A stretch of DNA of 9,756 nt from Caldisericota bacterium (GTDB lineage: Bacteria > Caldisericota > Caldisericia > B22-G15). The stretch covers positions 1-9,756 of the forward strand of contig QMOO01000037.1 of the NCBI GenBank assembly GCA_003648245.1, written 5' to 3'. Position 1 is the stretch's first letter, and the number at the start of each line of letters is the position of its first letter. Below, one piece after another: positions 1-9,455 of this stretch. The notes under the pieces were generated by a model. That model searched no databases. It saw only the letters and a list, made by a program, of their open reading frames with translations, and had not been told where the DNA came from. The translations under genes and the position numbers were made by a program.

Positions 1-2
1 AT

Positions 3-827
3 GAAGTTGAGGATCTTAAAGCTCTTAAAAGGGCTAAGGATGAAGGAATTGCTGAGCCAGTATTAATTGGCGAAAGAGAAAAAATTGAGGAGTTTTTAAA
101 GAAAGGGAATATTGAATCTGATATGGAGATTGTTGAAGAGAAAGATTACTATAAAGCCATAGAACTCTCCATTCAGTTTGCAAGAGAAGGTAAAGCTGAT
201 CTTATAATGAAGGGTCTCGTAAAAACACCAGATTTACTACATGCCGTTCTTGACAAAGAAAAGGGGATAAGAAAGTATAAGCTTCTCTCCCATGTTGGTG
301 TTTTGTCATGCTCAAGGTATCCCAAGTTTATAATAATGAGTGATGGTGGAATGGTTATAGCACCCAGTCTTGAAGAGAAAGTTGAGATTCTTAAGAATGC
401 TCTCATCGTAGCTAAAGCTCTCGAAATTGAAACGCCAAAGGTTGCTCTTCTATCAGCCATTGAGATAGTTAACCCCAAAATGCCATCAACTCTTGATGCA
501 GCGCTTATTGCAAAGATGGCTCAAAGAAGGCAGATTAGGGGTATCATAGCTGATGGTCCCCTTGCTTTTGATAATGCAATTTCAAAATGGGCTGCAGAGC
601 ATAAAGGCATAGACTCACCTGTTGCTGGTGATGCAGATGTGTTTATAGTTCCAAACATTGAAGCAGGAAACATATTCTTTAAGATTTTGAATTATCTATC
701 TGATGGAAAGAGTGCAGGTGTCGTAATAGGGGCGAAAGTCCCGGTTGTATTACCCTCTCGTGCAGATACTCCTGAGTCCAAATTCTATTCAATTGTCTTA
801 AGTTGTCTCGTATCAAGATACACATAA
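3..827 (+). CDS. ptb: Phosphate butyryltransferase (phosphotransacylase), 5'-truncated by window edge
   Basis: Transfers an acyl group from CoA to phosphate (butyryl-CoA or branched acyl-CoA to acyl phosphate) in the cytoplasm, feeding the kinase encoded downstream. The frame is open to the window edge. The 40 residues before the first in-frame Met (position 123) read as normal family sequence, including GIAEPVLIG, so that Met is internal and the true start lies upstream. The 274 visible residues compare with about 300 for the family, leaving roughly 25 missing. Family features include DLIMKGLVKT, the SHVGVLSC segment, IADGPLAFDNA, and the C-terminal part from DADVFIVPNIEAGN to GAKVPVVLPSRAD. 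The Ptb/Pta fold is shared with phosphate acetyltransferase, but the partnership with a butyrate kinase and a VOR-type oxidoreductase favours a C4/branched acyl substrate (inference). It is the first visible gene of the operon, 52 nt before gdh. Confidence 0.93.
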   Translation, partial: EVEDLKALKRAKDEGIAEPVLIGEREKIEEFLKKGNIESDMEIVEEKDYYKAIELSIQFAREGKADLIMKGLVKTPDLLHAVLDKEKGIRKYKLLSHVGVLSCSRYPKFIIMSDGGMVIAPSLEEKVEILKNALIVAKALEIETPKVALLSAIEIVNPKMPSTLDAALIAKMAQRRQIRGIIADGPLAFDNAISKWAAEHKGIDSPVAGDADVFIVPNIEAGNIFFKILNYLSDGKSAGVVIGAKVPVVLPSRADTPESKFYSIVLSCLVSRYT

Positions 828-829
828 AC

Positions 830-876
830 ATAAGGAGGTAAGGAGGGTATTTATAAAAATTAATAATAAGGAGGTA
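830..876 (+). repeat. Direct repeat of an 11-nt Shine-Dalgarno-like sequence in the ptb-gdh gap
   Basis: ATAAGGAGGTA occurs exactly at 830-840 and again at 866-876. A further AAGGAGGG partly overlaps the first copy, at 840-847. Only the second copy is positioned to serve the ATG at 880. No ATG, GTG or TTG follows the first copy at a useful distance, so it has no obvious reading frame of its own. It may be a standby ribosome-binding site or a small duplication. No other gene lies in the gap. Confidence 0.6.
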
Positions 877-879
877 GCG

Positions 880-3914
<3,035 letters not shown>

Positions 3915-3923
3915 GGAGGAGAT

Positions 3924-4157
3924 ATGGAAAAACCAAGCAAAGTAATTATTGAGAGGGAGCTTTGTAAGGAGTGTGGGTATTGCATCCATTTCTGTCCTAC
4001 ACATGTGCTGGCAATGGATAAGAATTTAAATTCCAAGGGGTATCATCCAACAATACTTATTGATGAGGATGGATGCATAATGTGTGGGATTTGTGCCCAG
4101 GTTTGTCCTGAGGCAGCTATTGAGGTTTACAGGATCAAGGAGGAGGTGAAAAAATGA
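3924..4157 (+). CDS. 2-oxoacid:ferredoxin oxidoreductase, delta subunit (2x[4Fe-4S] ferredoxin-like)
   Basis: Electron-transfer subunit that passes electrons from the TPP centre to external ferredoxin. The 77 aa contain two complete CxxCxxCxxxCP motifs: C14, C17, C20, C24 and C51, C54, C57, C61. Each is expected to hold a [4Fe-4S] cluster, with the ligands shared crosswise as in bacterial 8Fe ferredoxins. Size and position directly before an alpha subunit match the delta subunit of four-subunit VOR/KOR enzymes rather than a free ferredoxin. A strong AAGGAGGAG lies just upstream of the ATG. The stop overlaps the alpha start by 4 nt (ATGA), implying coupled translation. Confidence 0.92.
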   Translation: MEKPSKVIIERELCKECGYCIHFCPTHVLAMDKNLNSKGYHPTILIDEDGCIMCGICAQVCPEAAIEVYRIKEEVKK

Positions 4158-5218
4158 GTGAGAAGATATTTATGAAAGGAGCAGAAGCGCTCGCTGAAGC
4201 AGTTATTCGTTCAGGTTGTAGATTGTTCTTTGGTTATCCTATAACTCCTCAGAATGAAACTCCAGAGTATTTCTCAAGGAAACTCCCCCTTATTGGGGGA
4301 ACATACCTTCAGGCTGAGAGCGAAGTTGCTGCAATAAACATGGTTTATGGTGCGGCATGTGCAGGAAAAAGAGTTTTTACATCAACCTCTTCCCCGGGAT
4401 TTTCACTTATGCAGGAAGGAATATCTTATATATCTGGTTCTAATGTTCCGGCAGTTGTGGCAAACATTGTTAGAGGAGGCCCAGGTCTTGGAGACATACA
4501 ACCTGCTCAATCAGATTATTTTCAGGCAACAAAAGGCGGTGGACATGGTGATTATCATTTAATTGTTCTTGCACCCTCTACAGTTCAAGAAGTTGTAGAT
4601 TTAGTTCCAGTAGCTTTTGATCTTGCAGATAAGTATAGAATGGTTGTAGAACTTTTCCTTGATGGAATCCTTGGTCAGATGATGGAGGCAGTTGAGTTTA
4701 AATACGATATAAAACCTGAAGATTTACCGGAAAAGCCGTGGGTAACAACCGGTGCAAAAGGGAGATCCAAAAACGTAATAACTTCCCTTGATCTTAGACC
4801 TGAAGGTTTAGAAAAGATAAACCTCGCTCTTAAAGAGAAGTATAAAGAGATTGAAGAGAAGGAAAAAAGATGGGAAGAATATAAGTGTGATGACATAGAG
4901 TATTTAATTGTTGCCTTTGGTACCACAGGAAGGATTGTGAAATCTGTTGTAGATGAGTTGAGGGAAGAGGGTATAAAAGTTGGTTTATTTAGACCAATAA
5001 CTCTCTGGCCCTTCCCATATAAAGAACTTGCAGCATTTATTGATAAAGTTAAATTTTTCCTTGATGTGGAAATGAATCTTGGTCAAATGCTTGAAGATGT
5101 AAACCTTGCAGTGAAGGACAAAAAGCCAGTATATTTCTATGGAAGAACAGGAGGAATGGTTCCAACAGTTGATGAGATAAAGGAGTTTTTCAAGAAAAAA
5201 CTTGAGGAGGTGAAATAA
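4154..5218 (+). CDS. vorB: 2-oxoacid:ferredoxin oxidoreductase, alpha subunit, VorB type (3-methyl-2-oxobutanoate)
   Basis: Alpha subunit of the enzyme that decarboxylates 2-oxoacids to acyl-CoA with ferredoxin reduction. The 354 aa match VorB-type subunits (about 350). The pyrimidine-binding TPP domain I carries GYPITPQNETPEY (27-39), LQAESEVAAINMVYGAA (52-68), TSTSSPGFSLMQEGISY (76-92) and the long conserved stretch 108-134 (GGPGLG...IQPAQ...DYFQAT...GGGHGDY), which I associate with VorB proteins more than with KorA or PorA. A charged helical linker (about 225-245) precedes the C-terminal domain II with VAFGTTGR near residue 255. Branched 2-oxoacids from Val, Leu and Ile are the likely substrates. 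2-oxoglutarate or another oxoacid cannot be excluded, because specificity is not readable from these motifs. AGGAGGTGA, a near-complete anti-16S match, lies 5 nt before the ATG. Confidence 0.9.
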   Translation: MSEKIFMKGAEALAEAVIRSGCRLFFGYPITPQNETPEYFSRKLPLIGGTYLQAESEVAAINMVYGAACAGKRVFTSTSSPGFSLMQEGISYISGSNVPAVVANIVRGGPGLGDIQPAQSDYFQATKGGGHGDYHLIVLAPSTVQEVVDLVPVAFDLADKYRMVVELFLDGILGQMMEAVEFKYDIKPEDLPEKPWVTTGAKGRSKNVITSLDLRPEGLEKINLALKEKYKEIEEKEKRWEEYKCDDIEYLIVAFGTTGRIVKSVVDELREEGIKVGLFRPITLWPFPYKELAAFIDKVKFFLDVEMNLGQMLEDVNLAVKDKKPVYFYGRTGGMVPTVDEIKEFFKKKLEEVK

Positions 5219-5219
5219 A

Positions 5220-5972
5220 ATGACTGTAAAGCCTATATACACCTTTCCAAAATCCTTAGAGAAGAAGAATACCCACTACTGTCCAGGGTGTCACCATGGA
5301 ATTGTTCACAGATTAATTGCAGAACTTATAGATGAGATGAACCTTTTAGAAAAAACTGTAATAGTCTGGCCGGTAGGTTGTTCTGTCCTTGGTTATGAGT
5401 ACCTTAAAACAGATGGAGTGGAGGCAGCTCACGGAAGAGCACCTGCTATGGCAACAGGTATAAAGAGGGCGAGTCCTGATAGCTTTGTAATCTCATATCA
5501 GGGTGATGGTGATCTTGCATCTATTGGTATGGCTGAAATTGCGCACGCAGCAGCAAGAGGAGAGAAAATTACTGTCGTATTTATCAATAACACAAATTAT
5601 GGAATGACGGGTGGACAGATGGCACCCACAACTCTTGTTGGACAAAAAACTACCACAAGTCCATATGGAAGAGATCCCAATGTTTGTGGTTATCCAATAA
5701 GAGTAAGTGAGATGCTTGCAACTCTTGAGGGACCAGCATACATTGCGAGAGCAGCTGTTAATAAACCAGCAAGAATAGTTCAAGCCAAGAAATTTTTGAG
5801 GAAGGCATTTAATGCCCAACTTAAAGGGTTAGGTTTTTCAATGGTTGAATTTCTCTCTGCATGTCCTATTCAATGGCACATGACTCCCATTGAAGCCCTT
5901 AATAGAATAGAGAAAGAGTTAATTCCTTACTATCCTCTTGGTGAATTTAAAGTTAAAGAGGGGGTGGAGTGA
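5220..5972 (+). CDS. 2-oxoacid:ferredoxin oxidoreductase, beta subunit (TPP-binding)
   Basis: Catalytic subunit holding the thiamine pyrophosphate and the proximal iron-sulfur cluster. The 250 aa have the usual beta-subunit length. CPGC at 21-24, Cys54 (WPVGCS) and Cys215 (SACPIQW) are the four cysteines expected to bind one [4Fe-4S] cluster. The TPP/Mg motif begins at GDGDLASIG (95-103) and ends at NNTNYGMTGGQ (123-133). HGRAPAMATGIKRA (71-84) is the conserved segment seen in Kor/Vor beta subunits. The ATG lies one base after the alpha stop and is preceded by GAGGAGGTGA at 5204-5213, overlapping the end of alpha. All catalytic features appear intact. Confidence 0.93.
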   Translation: MTVKPIYTFPKSLEKKNTHYCPGCHHGIVHRLIAELIDEMNLLEKTVIVWPVGCSVLGYEYLKTDGVEAAHGRAPAMATGIKRASPDSFVISYQGDGDLASIGMAEIAHAAARGEKITVVFINNTNYGMTGGQMAPTTLVGQKTTTSPYGRDPNVCGYPIRVSEMLATLEGPAYIARAAVNKPARIVQAKKFLRKAFNAQLKGLGFSMVEFLSACPIQWHMTPIEALNRIEKELIPYYPLGEFKVKEGVE

Positions 5973-6511
5973 TGTATCTTGAAGTGATAATTGCTGGTTT
6001 TGGCGGTCAGGGTGTAATGCTTGCAGGAGAGGTTATATGTGAAGCTGCTACAAGAATGGGTGTTAATGCTACATTTTTTCCATCCTACGGACCTGAAACA
6101 AGAGGAGGAACAGCGAATTGTACCGTGATTGTTTCTGATAAGCCCATTGCATCTCCTGTTCTTGCCACAAGTGATAACATAATTGTTATGAATAGACCAT
6201 CTCTTGATAAGTTTGAACCAAGAGTTAAAAAGGGCGGTCTTCTTATTGTAAATTCATCTCTTGTAGATAGAAAAGTGGAAAGAGACGACATTGAAGTTTT
6301 AGAGATTCCTGCAAATAAAATTGCTGAGGATGTTGTGGGTAATCCCTTAACAGCCAATATGGTTGTGCTTGGTGCCTTTATAGCTAAAACTGGAATAATT
6401 CCTCTCGACGAGATTAAGAAAGCAGTAGAGAAGTTTTTGGGTGGAAGAAAGAAGCACTTAGTGGAAGTAAACTTTAAAGCCCTTGACGAAGGGGCAAAGC
6501 TCGTAAAATGA
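5972..6511 (+). CDS. 2-oxoacid:ferredoxin oxidoreductase, gamma subunit
   Basis: Gamma subunit (POR/KOR gamma domain) that completes the alpha-beta-gamma-delta enzyme and contributes to CoA binding and subunit packing. It has 179 aa from the ATG at 5972. The N-terminal GFGGQG (9-14) begins a Rossmann-like fold, followed by SYGPETRGGTAN (38-49), the family signature. The C-terminal part VGNPLTANMVVLGAF continues the family pattern. The frame also allows GTG at 5969, giving two more residues and a 4-nt overlap with beta. I prefer the ATG, which overlaps the beta stop by one base (TGATG) and sits 7 nt after AGGGGG. It is the last gene of the catabolic operon and is followed by a strong hairpin. 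Confidence 0.92.
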   Translation: MYLEVIIAGFGGQGVMLAGEVICEAATRMGVNATFFPSYGPETRGGTANCTVIVSDKPIASPVLATSDNIIVMNRPSLDKFEPRVKKGGLLIVNSSLVDRKVERDDIEVLEIPANKIAEDVVGNPLTANMVVLGAFIAKTGIIPLDEIKKAVEKFLGGRKKHLVEVNFKALDEGAKLVK

Positions 6512-6518
6512 GATTGAA

Positions 6519-6545
6519 TATGGGGAGGTGTTTAACCTCCCCATA
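6519..6545 (+). terminator. Hairpin after the oxidoreductase operon, probable terminator
   Basis: TATGGGGAGGT (6519-6529) and ACCTCCCCATA (6535-6545) form a perfect 11-bp stem with a GTTTA loop, starting 8 nt after the gamma stop. The following bases are AAGTTTTGAC, so the T-run is short and slightly displaced. Stability and position favour a terminator. The weak T-run means some read-through into the next gene is possible. Confidence 0.65.
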
Positions 6546-6581
6546 AAGTTTTGACTACCGCATCTTATCAAATTTTCATCC

Positions 6582-6610
6582 TTGAATTTAACCTCTTTAT
6601 ATTTTATACT
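6582..6610 (+). promoter_or_regulatory. Sigma70-type promoter for the orphan gene
   Basis: TTGAAT at 6582-6587 (-35), a 17-nt spacer and TATACT at 6605-6610 (-10) match the housekeeping consensus at 5/6 positions each. The expected transcription start is near 6616-6618, only 2-4 nt before the ATG at 6620. This implies a leaderless or nearly leaderless transcript and argues against the alternative GTG start at 6614. Confidence 0.6.
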
Positions 6611-6619
6611 TAAGTGATT

Positions 6620-7054
6620 ATGAGAAAAGACATTTCTGGAAGTTACAGGATTTTAACAAAAAATGATTTCGGTTACTGGGAGGAGAAAGTAGTTGTCTTT
6701 CTCTCTAAGACTTTTGATATTAATTCAAAGATAATAGTTGATTGGGAGATTATAAATTTTATAGATGCGCCAGATGAGGTGTTTGCCTCTATAATAAACC
6801 GTATTCCAATTAATAAGCTTTTTGAACTGGATATAAGTGATACCTTTTCAAAAGATGAAAGAAAGGCTATCATATCACTTATAAAGATAAAAGAAGGTGA
6901 AGAAACCGGCATCAGAAGAGTTAAAAGGCTCATAAATAAGGTGAAATTTTCAGAAAATTCTACATTCTCAAAGAAATTAATACTTTATTTACTTGAAAAG
7001 AAAAGCTCCGACTCCTCGTTACCTCACCGTTCCCTCTTTGAAGGGTACGACTAA
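6620..7054 (+). CDS. Hypothetical protein, 144 aa, probably from a leaderless mRNA
   Basis: I do not recognise this protein. It is rich in Lys, Ile, Ser and Glu, has no cysteine, signal peptide or membrane segment, and looks soluble and mixed alpha/beta. A middle segment (roughly residues 55-110) with DERKAIISLIKIKEGEETGIRRVKRLINK reads as consecutive amphipathic, basic helices. No Shine-Dalgarno precedes the ATG; instead a good promoter ends 9 nt upstream. GTG at 6614 is an alternative start but would lie upstream of the predicted transcript. The last 17 codons, from KSSDSS to the stop, lie inside the long palindrome 7004-7080. That C-terminal tail may therefore have been acquired when the element arrived, and the original protein may have ended differently. 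It stands alone between two operons and faces sepF. Confidence 0.6.
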   Translation: MRKDISGSYRILTKNDFGYWEEKVVVFLSKTFDINSKIIVDWEIINFIDAPDEVFASIINRIPINKLFELDISDTFSKDERKAIISLIKIKEGEETGIRRVKRLINKVKFSENSTFSKKLILYLLEKKSSDSSLPHRSLFEGYD

Positions 7055-7080
7055 TATGAGGCAACGAAGGAGTCAGAGCT
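6994..7080 (-). terminator. Probable terminator of the ftsA-ftsZ-hlyD-sepF operon
   Basis: Read on the minus strand, the 77-nt palindrome is followed at 7003-6994 by TTTTCTTTTC, a T-rich tract right after the stem, 45 nt beyond the sepF stop. This is a credible intrinsic terminator for the division operon. On the plus strand the stem is followed by AACTTTATTT, a poorer T-run, so it may also stop transcription of the orphan gene. The remaining bases between the stem and sepF hold no gene. Confidence 0.55.
7004..7080. repeat. Long imperfect palindrome with nested hairpin overlapping the end of the orphan gene
   Basis: The arms 7004-7026 and 7057-7080 pair over 21 bp in blocks of 5, 6, 5 and 5, interrupted by a C/A mismatch (7009/7075), a bulged A (7068) and an A/C mismatch (7021/7062). 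The 30-nt loop contains its own hairpin: CGT-CCCT at 7028-7035 pairs with AGGG-ACG at 7042-7049 around one T/T mismatch. The local G+C content looks higher than in the flanking DNA. The size and nested shape resemble interspersed palindromic repeats or small miniature elements, but copy number cannot be judged from one window. Confidence 0.6.
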
Positions 7081-7124
7081 AACTTTATTTATACCAAAAA
7101 GTAGGATTTGGTGCAAATATTTTC

Positions 7125-7514
7125 TCAGATTTCTTCTTTTTCCTCTATTTTCTTTTTCCAGAATTTCTTTGATTCTTTACTTACCTCAACACCTGGAGGT
7201 GCAAATAGAACTACATAGTTTGCTATCTTTTCTGTAGTTCCATCCATTGCGTAAACACCACCAGTGACAAAGTCAATAAATCTTCTTGCAAGCTCCCTAT
7301 CCGTTTCTTCAAAGTTTATAACTACAGGTCTACCAGATTTTAGATCATCTATGACCCTTTGAGCTTCATCGAAGGATTTTGGTTCAATCACTATTAATTT
7401 CATTCCATCCACCTCATCTGTAATTGAAATTTCACTTTCTTCCTCCATATCACTTATTTCTTTGATTTCCTCTTCAAATCCAAACATACGTTTCAGTTTC
7501 TCAAAAAATCCCAC
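7125..7514 (-). CDS. sepF: Cell division protein SepF
   Basis: Membrane-binding partner of FtsZ that tethers and aligns Z-ring filaments at the division site. In the 129 aa, residues 1-13 (GFFEKLKRMFGF) form a short amphipathic helix suitable for membrane binding. An acidic linker (14-37) follows, then the SepF core: MKLIVIEPKSFDEAQRVIDDL (38-58), GRPVVINFEE (61-70), RRFIDFVTGGVYAMDG (77-92) and the FAPPGVEV end (104-111). A short Lys/Glu-rich tail follows. The start is GTG at 7514, with AAAGGAGG ending 5 nt upstream. An ATG a few bases upstream is out of frame. The ribosome-binding site overlaps the stop codon of the HlyD-like gene, so the two are translated from one message. Architecture and length are normal. 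Confidence 0.93.
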   Translation of the reverse strand: MGFFEKLKRMFGFEEEIKEISDMEEESEISITDEVDGMKLIVIEPKSFDEAQRVIDDLKSGRPVVINFEETDRELARRFIDFVTGGVYAMDGTTEKIANYVVLFAPPGVEVSKESKKFWKKKIEEKEEI

Positions 7515-7525
7515 AGCATCCTCCT

Positions 7526-8383
7526 TTATTCTTTTATAATATCTTTTCCTGAAAACTTAAATAACTTTTTGTTCTCCTCAATAAATGGAAATACAAAGTA
7601 GTTATCTTTCTTTACAAAGAAAAGGCTATCAAGGGAGATAAATATAGAGTTGTTTTCATCATTAATCATAATTCCATCCCTTTTTATAAACCTTTTAGGA
7701 ATTTTAATAACCTTTCCTTCAAACGCGATAATATTTATTATTGGAGTTCTGTTATTAATAAAATCTTCAACATGTATTCCCATTTCCAGCTCAACGAGAT
7801 CTTCTGATATGCCTTTTAGATAGATAGGAATTTCTTCACCTCTAATCTCATCTTCTATAAAGATTTCTCTATCCTCAATAAGTTTATCAAGTATATTATC
7901 CTTCAAAACATAGAGAGTGGCACTAAGATTATCAACTACTCTGAAAACAGGATCTCCTGGATGAAGTATTGTTAATGCTTCAAGAGTTTTATACTTAGGT
8001 GTTTTGTTATCTTTCAGATATTTTTCAATTTCTATCTTGTTTATATTTTCAGTGAGGCTTACTTCGTCAAATTTTTTTGAAAATATTCCGCTTTCAGGGG
8101 CAAAAAATTTAAATATTCCATTTTCTGTTTCAATCTGTGCAACAAGTGCATCCTTTGGCACTCTATCTCCCTCTTTAAAAAAATATTCTACTCTTCCTTC
8201 GTAAGGAGAAAATATGATTTTTTCCTTCAGTAGAGCAAAAGCCTTTTTATTCACCACAATTTTAGACTCCACAGATTCTAATTTAACTGTATCTGGAATT
8301 GAGAGAAATGAGAGTACATCCTTTCCTTTTATAAATACAAAAATAACAGAGACGATTATTATTATAAGTATCCACCTTCTCAC
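7526..8383 (-). CDS. HlyD-like single-pass membrane protein between ftsZ and sepF
   Basis: A 285-aa protein with an N-terminal transmembrane helix (about 4-19) after RR, placing the rest outside the cytoplasmic membrane. The extracytoplasmic part resembles periplasmic adaptor (HlyD/RND membrane-fusion) proteins. A lipoyl-like half-motif [20 protein letters not shown] (56-75) is followed by a second half beginning APESGIFS (95-102). [12 protein letters not shown] (141-152) and a C-terminal beta-rich region [15 protein letters not shown] (223-237) also resemble the family. The long coiled-coil hairpin of true HlyD proteins is not evident. No ABC or RND transporter gene is adjacent. GTG at 8383 overlaps the ftsZ stop (GTGA), with AGGAG 12 nt upstream. 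I recall similar proteins beside sepF in Clostridia, but the function is not established. A role in envelope synthesis or divisome anchoring is inference. Confidence 0.78.
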   Translation of the reverse strand: MRRWILIIIIVSVIFVFIKGKDVLSFLSIPDTVKLESVESKIVVNKKAFALLKEKIIFSPYEGRVEYFFKEGDRVPKDALVAQIETENGIFKFFAPESGIFSKKFDEVSLTENINKIEIEKYLKDNKTPKYKTLEALTILHPGDPVFRVVDNLSATLYVLKDNILDKLIEDREIFIEDEIRGEEIPIYLKGISEDLVELEMGIHVEDFINNRTPIINIIAFEGKVIKIPKRFIKRDGIMINDENNSIFISLDSLFFVKKDNYFVFPFIEENKKLFKFSGKDIIKE

Positions 8384-9444
8384 TCTTCTTCAGTTCTCCT
8401 TTTTCTTCTGAGGAAAGGTGGAATTTTCAGATCATCAGGAGTTAAAATATCTGATTCAAGACCTTCAAGTATTGCTTCCTTTTTATATTTCGGCTGGAAG
8501 TTTGTGGCGATTACTATTATCTTCATCTGATCCCCAAGCTCCTCATCTATGGTAACTCCAAAGATTATATTTGCTTCTGGATCTACAGAATTTGAAATAA
8601 CTCCCATGGCCCTTTTAACTTCATGCAAAGATATATTTTTGTTTCCTGCTATATTTACCACAAGACCTTTTGCTCCAGATAATGATATTTCAAGAAGTGG
8701 GCTGGTTATAGCATTCTTTGCTGCCTGCTCTGCTCTCTTATCTCCAGAACCCATACCAACGCCAAGCCAGGCATTCCCTGCTCCTCTCATTATTTTAGAT
8801 ATATCATTGAAGTCAACATTTATTATTCCTGGTTGTGTAAGAAGATCTGATATTCCCTGAACACCCTGCCTTAAAGCTTCATCTGCAAGAGAGAAAGAAT
8901 CCAGTAAACTCGTCTTTGAAGAGGTTATTTCAAGGAGTCTATTGTTGGAAATAACGATTAATGTGTCTACCTTTTCTTTTAGTTGTTCAACACCTTCCTC
9001 TGCTATCATCATCCTTTTTCTACCTTCAAAGGTAAAAGGTTTTGTAACAACACCAATTGTTAAAGCACCTATTTCTCTCGCTATTTCTGCTACAATTGGA
9101 GATGCACCTGTTCCAGTTCCTTTACCCATTCCAGCAGTTATAAACACAAGATCTGCTCCAAGAAGAGCGTCTTTTATCTCCTCTTTGCTTTCACTGGCAG
9201 CTTTTGCTCCAAGTTCAGGATCAGAACCTGCTCCAAGACCTTTAGTCGTTTTTGGTCCAATCTGTACAAGTCTATGTGCTTTTGAGAGTTTGAGCACCTG
9301 AACATCGGTGTTTATAGCTATAAACTCCACATTTTTAACATCCCTCTCGATCATTCTATTCACAGCATTGGTGCCTGCTCCACCAACACCCACGACCTTT
9401 ATTATAGGTTTTGTTTCCTGCCATGGGTCATAAGCATTACCCAT
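8380..9444 (-). CDS. ftsZ: Cell division protein FtsZ
   Basis: Tubulin-like GTPase that polymerises into the Z-ring. The 354 aa contain the N-terminal [15 protein letters not shown] (17-31), AINTDVQ (43-49), the tubulin signature GMGKGTGTG (105-113), FEGRKR (139-144) and the T7 synergy loop NVDFND (209-214) with both catalytic aspartates D211 and D214. The conserved C-terminal peptide [12 protein letters not shown] (339-350), which docks FtsA and SepF, ends the protein. Two differences from the usual consensus: Lys108 sits where most FtsZ proteins have Gly (GGGTGTG), and ISNNRLLEI replaces IPNxRLLEI at 165-173. The linker between the globular core and the terminal peptide is only about 20 residues, shorter than in E. 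coli or Bacillus. The ATG has AGGAGG just upstream, and the gene starts 11 nt after ftsA. Confidence 0.97.
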   Translation of the reverse strand: MGNAYDPWQETKPIIKVVGVGGAGTNAVNRMIERDVKNVEFIAINTDVQVLKLSKAHRLVQIGPKTTKGLGAGSDPELGAKAASESKEEIKDALLGADLVFITAGMGKGTGTGASPIVAEIAREIGALTIGVVTKPFTFEGRKRMMIAEEGVEQLKEKVDTLIVISNNRLLEITSSKTSLLDSFSLADEALRQGVQGISDLLTQPGIINVDFNDISKIMRGAGNAWLGVGMGSGDKRAEQAAKNAITSPLLEISLSGAKGLVVNIAGNKNISLHEVKRAMGVISNSVDPEANIIFGVTIDEELGDQMKIIVIATNFQPKYKKEAILEGLESDILTPDDLKIPPFLRRKRRTEEE

Positions 9445-9455
9445 AAGTTCCTCCT

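Noticed and set aside
173..478. Open frame of 101 codons on the minus strand inside ptb
   Set aside because: It lies antisense to clearly conserved Ptb sequence, has no ribosome-binding site and has low-complexity Ser/Arg-rich content. It is a shadow of the real gene. The same holds for other antisense frames inside gdh, vor, hlyD-like and ftsZ.
6551..6579. Possible promoter with TTGACT at 6551-6556
   Set aside because: At 17-nt spacing the -10 would be TTTCAT, a poor match. The TTGAAT/TATACT pair 31 nt downstream is far better.
6614..6619. GTG start at 6614 for the orphan gene
   Set aside because: It would lie at or before the predicted transcription start and has no ribosome-binding site. 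The ATG at 6620 is preferred.
6677..6695. GGGAGGAG followed by TTG as an internal start in the orphan gene
   Set aside because: The TTG is out of frame and opens only about a dozen codons. The G-rich stretch simply encodes Trp-Glu-Glu.
7004..7080. Small SRP RNA (4.5S) or another known structured RNA
   Set aside because: The conserved SRP loop sequences (GGAAGCAG-type) are absent, and no other RNA family motif is recognisable.
7093..7112. Short inverted repeat ACCAAA...TTTGGT downstream of sepF
   Set aside because: Only a 6-bp A/T-rich stem with no T-tract positioned after it. This is expected by chance in AT-rich DNA.
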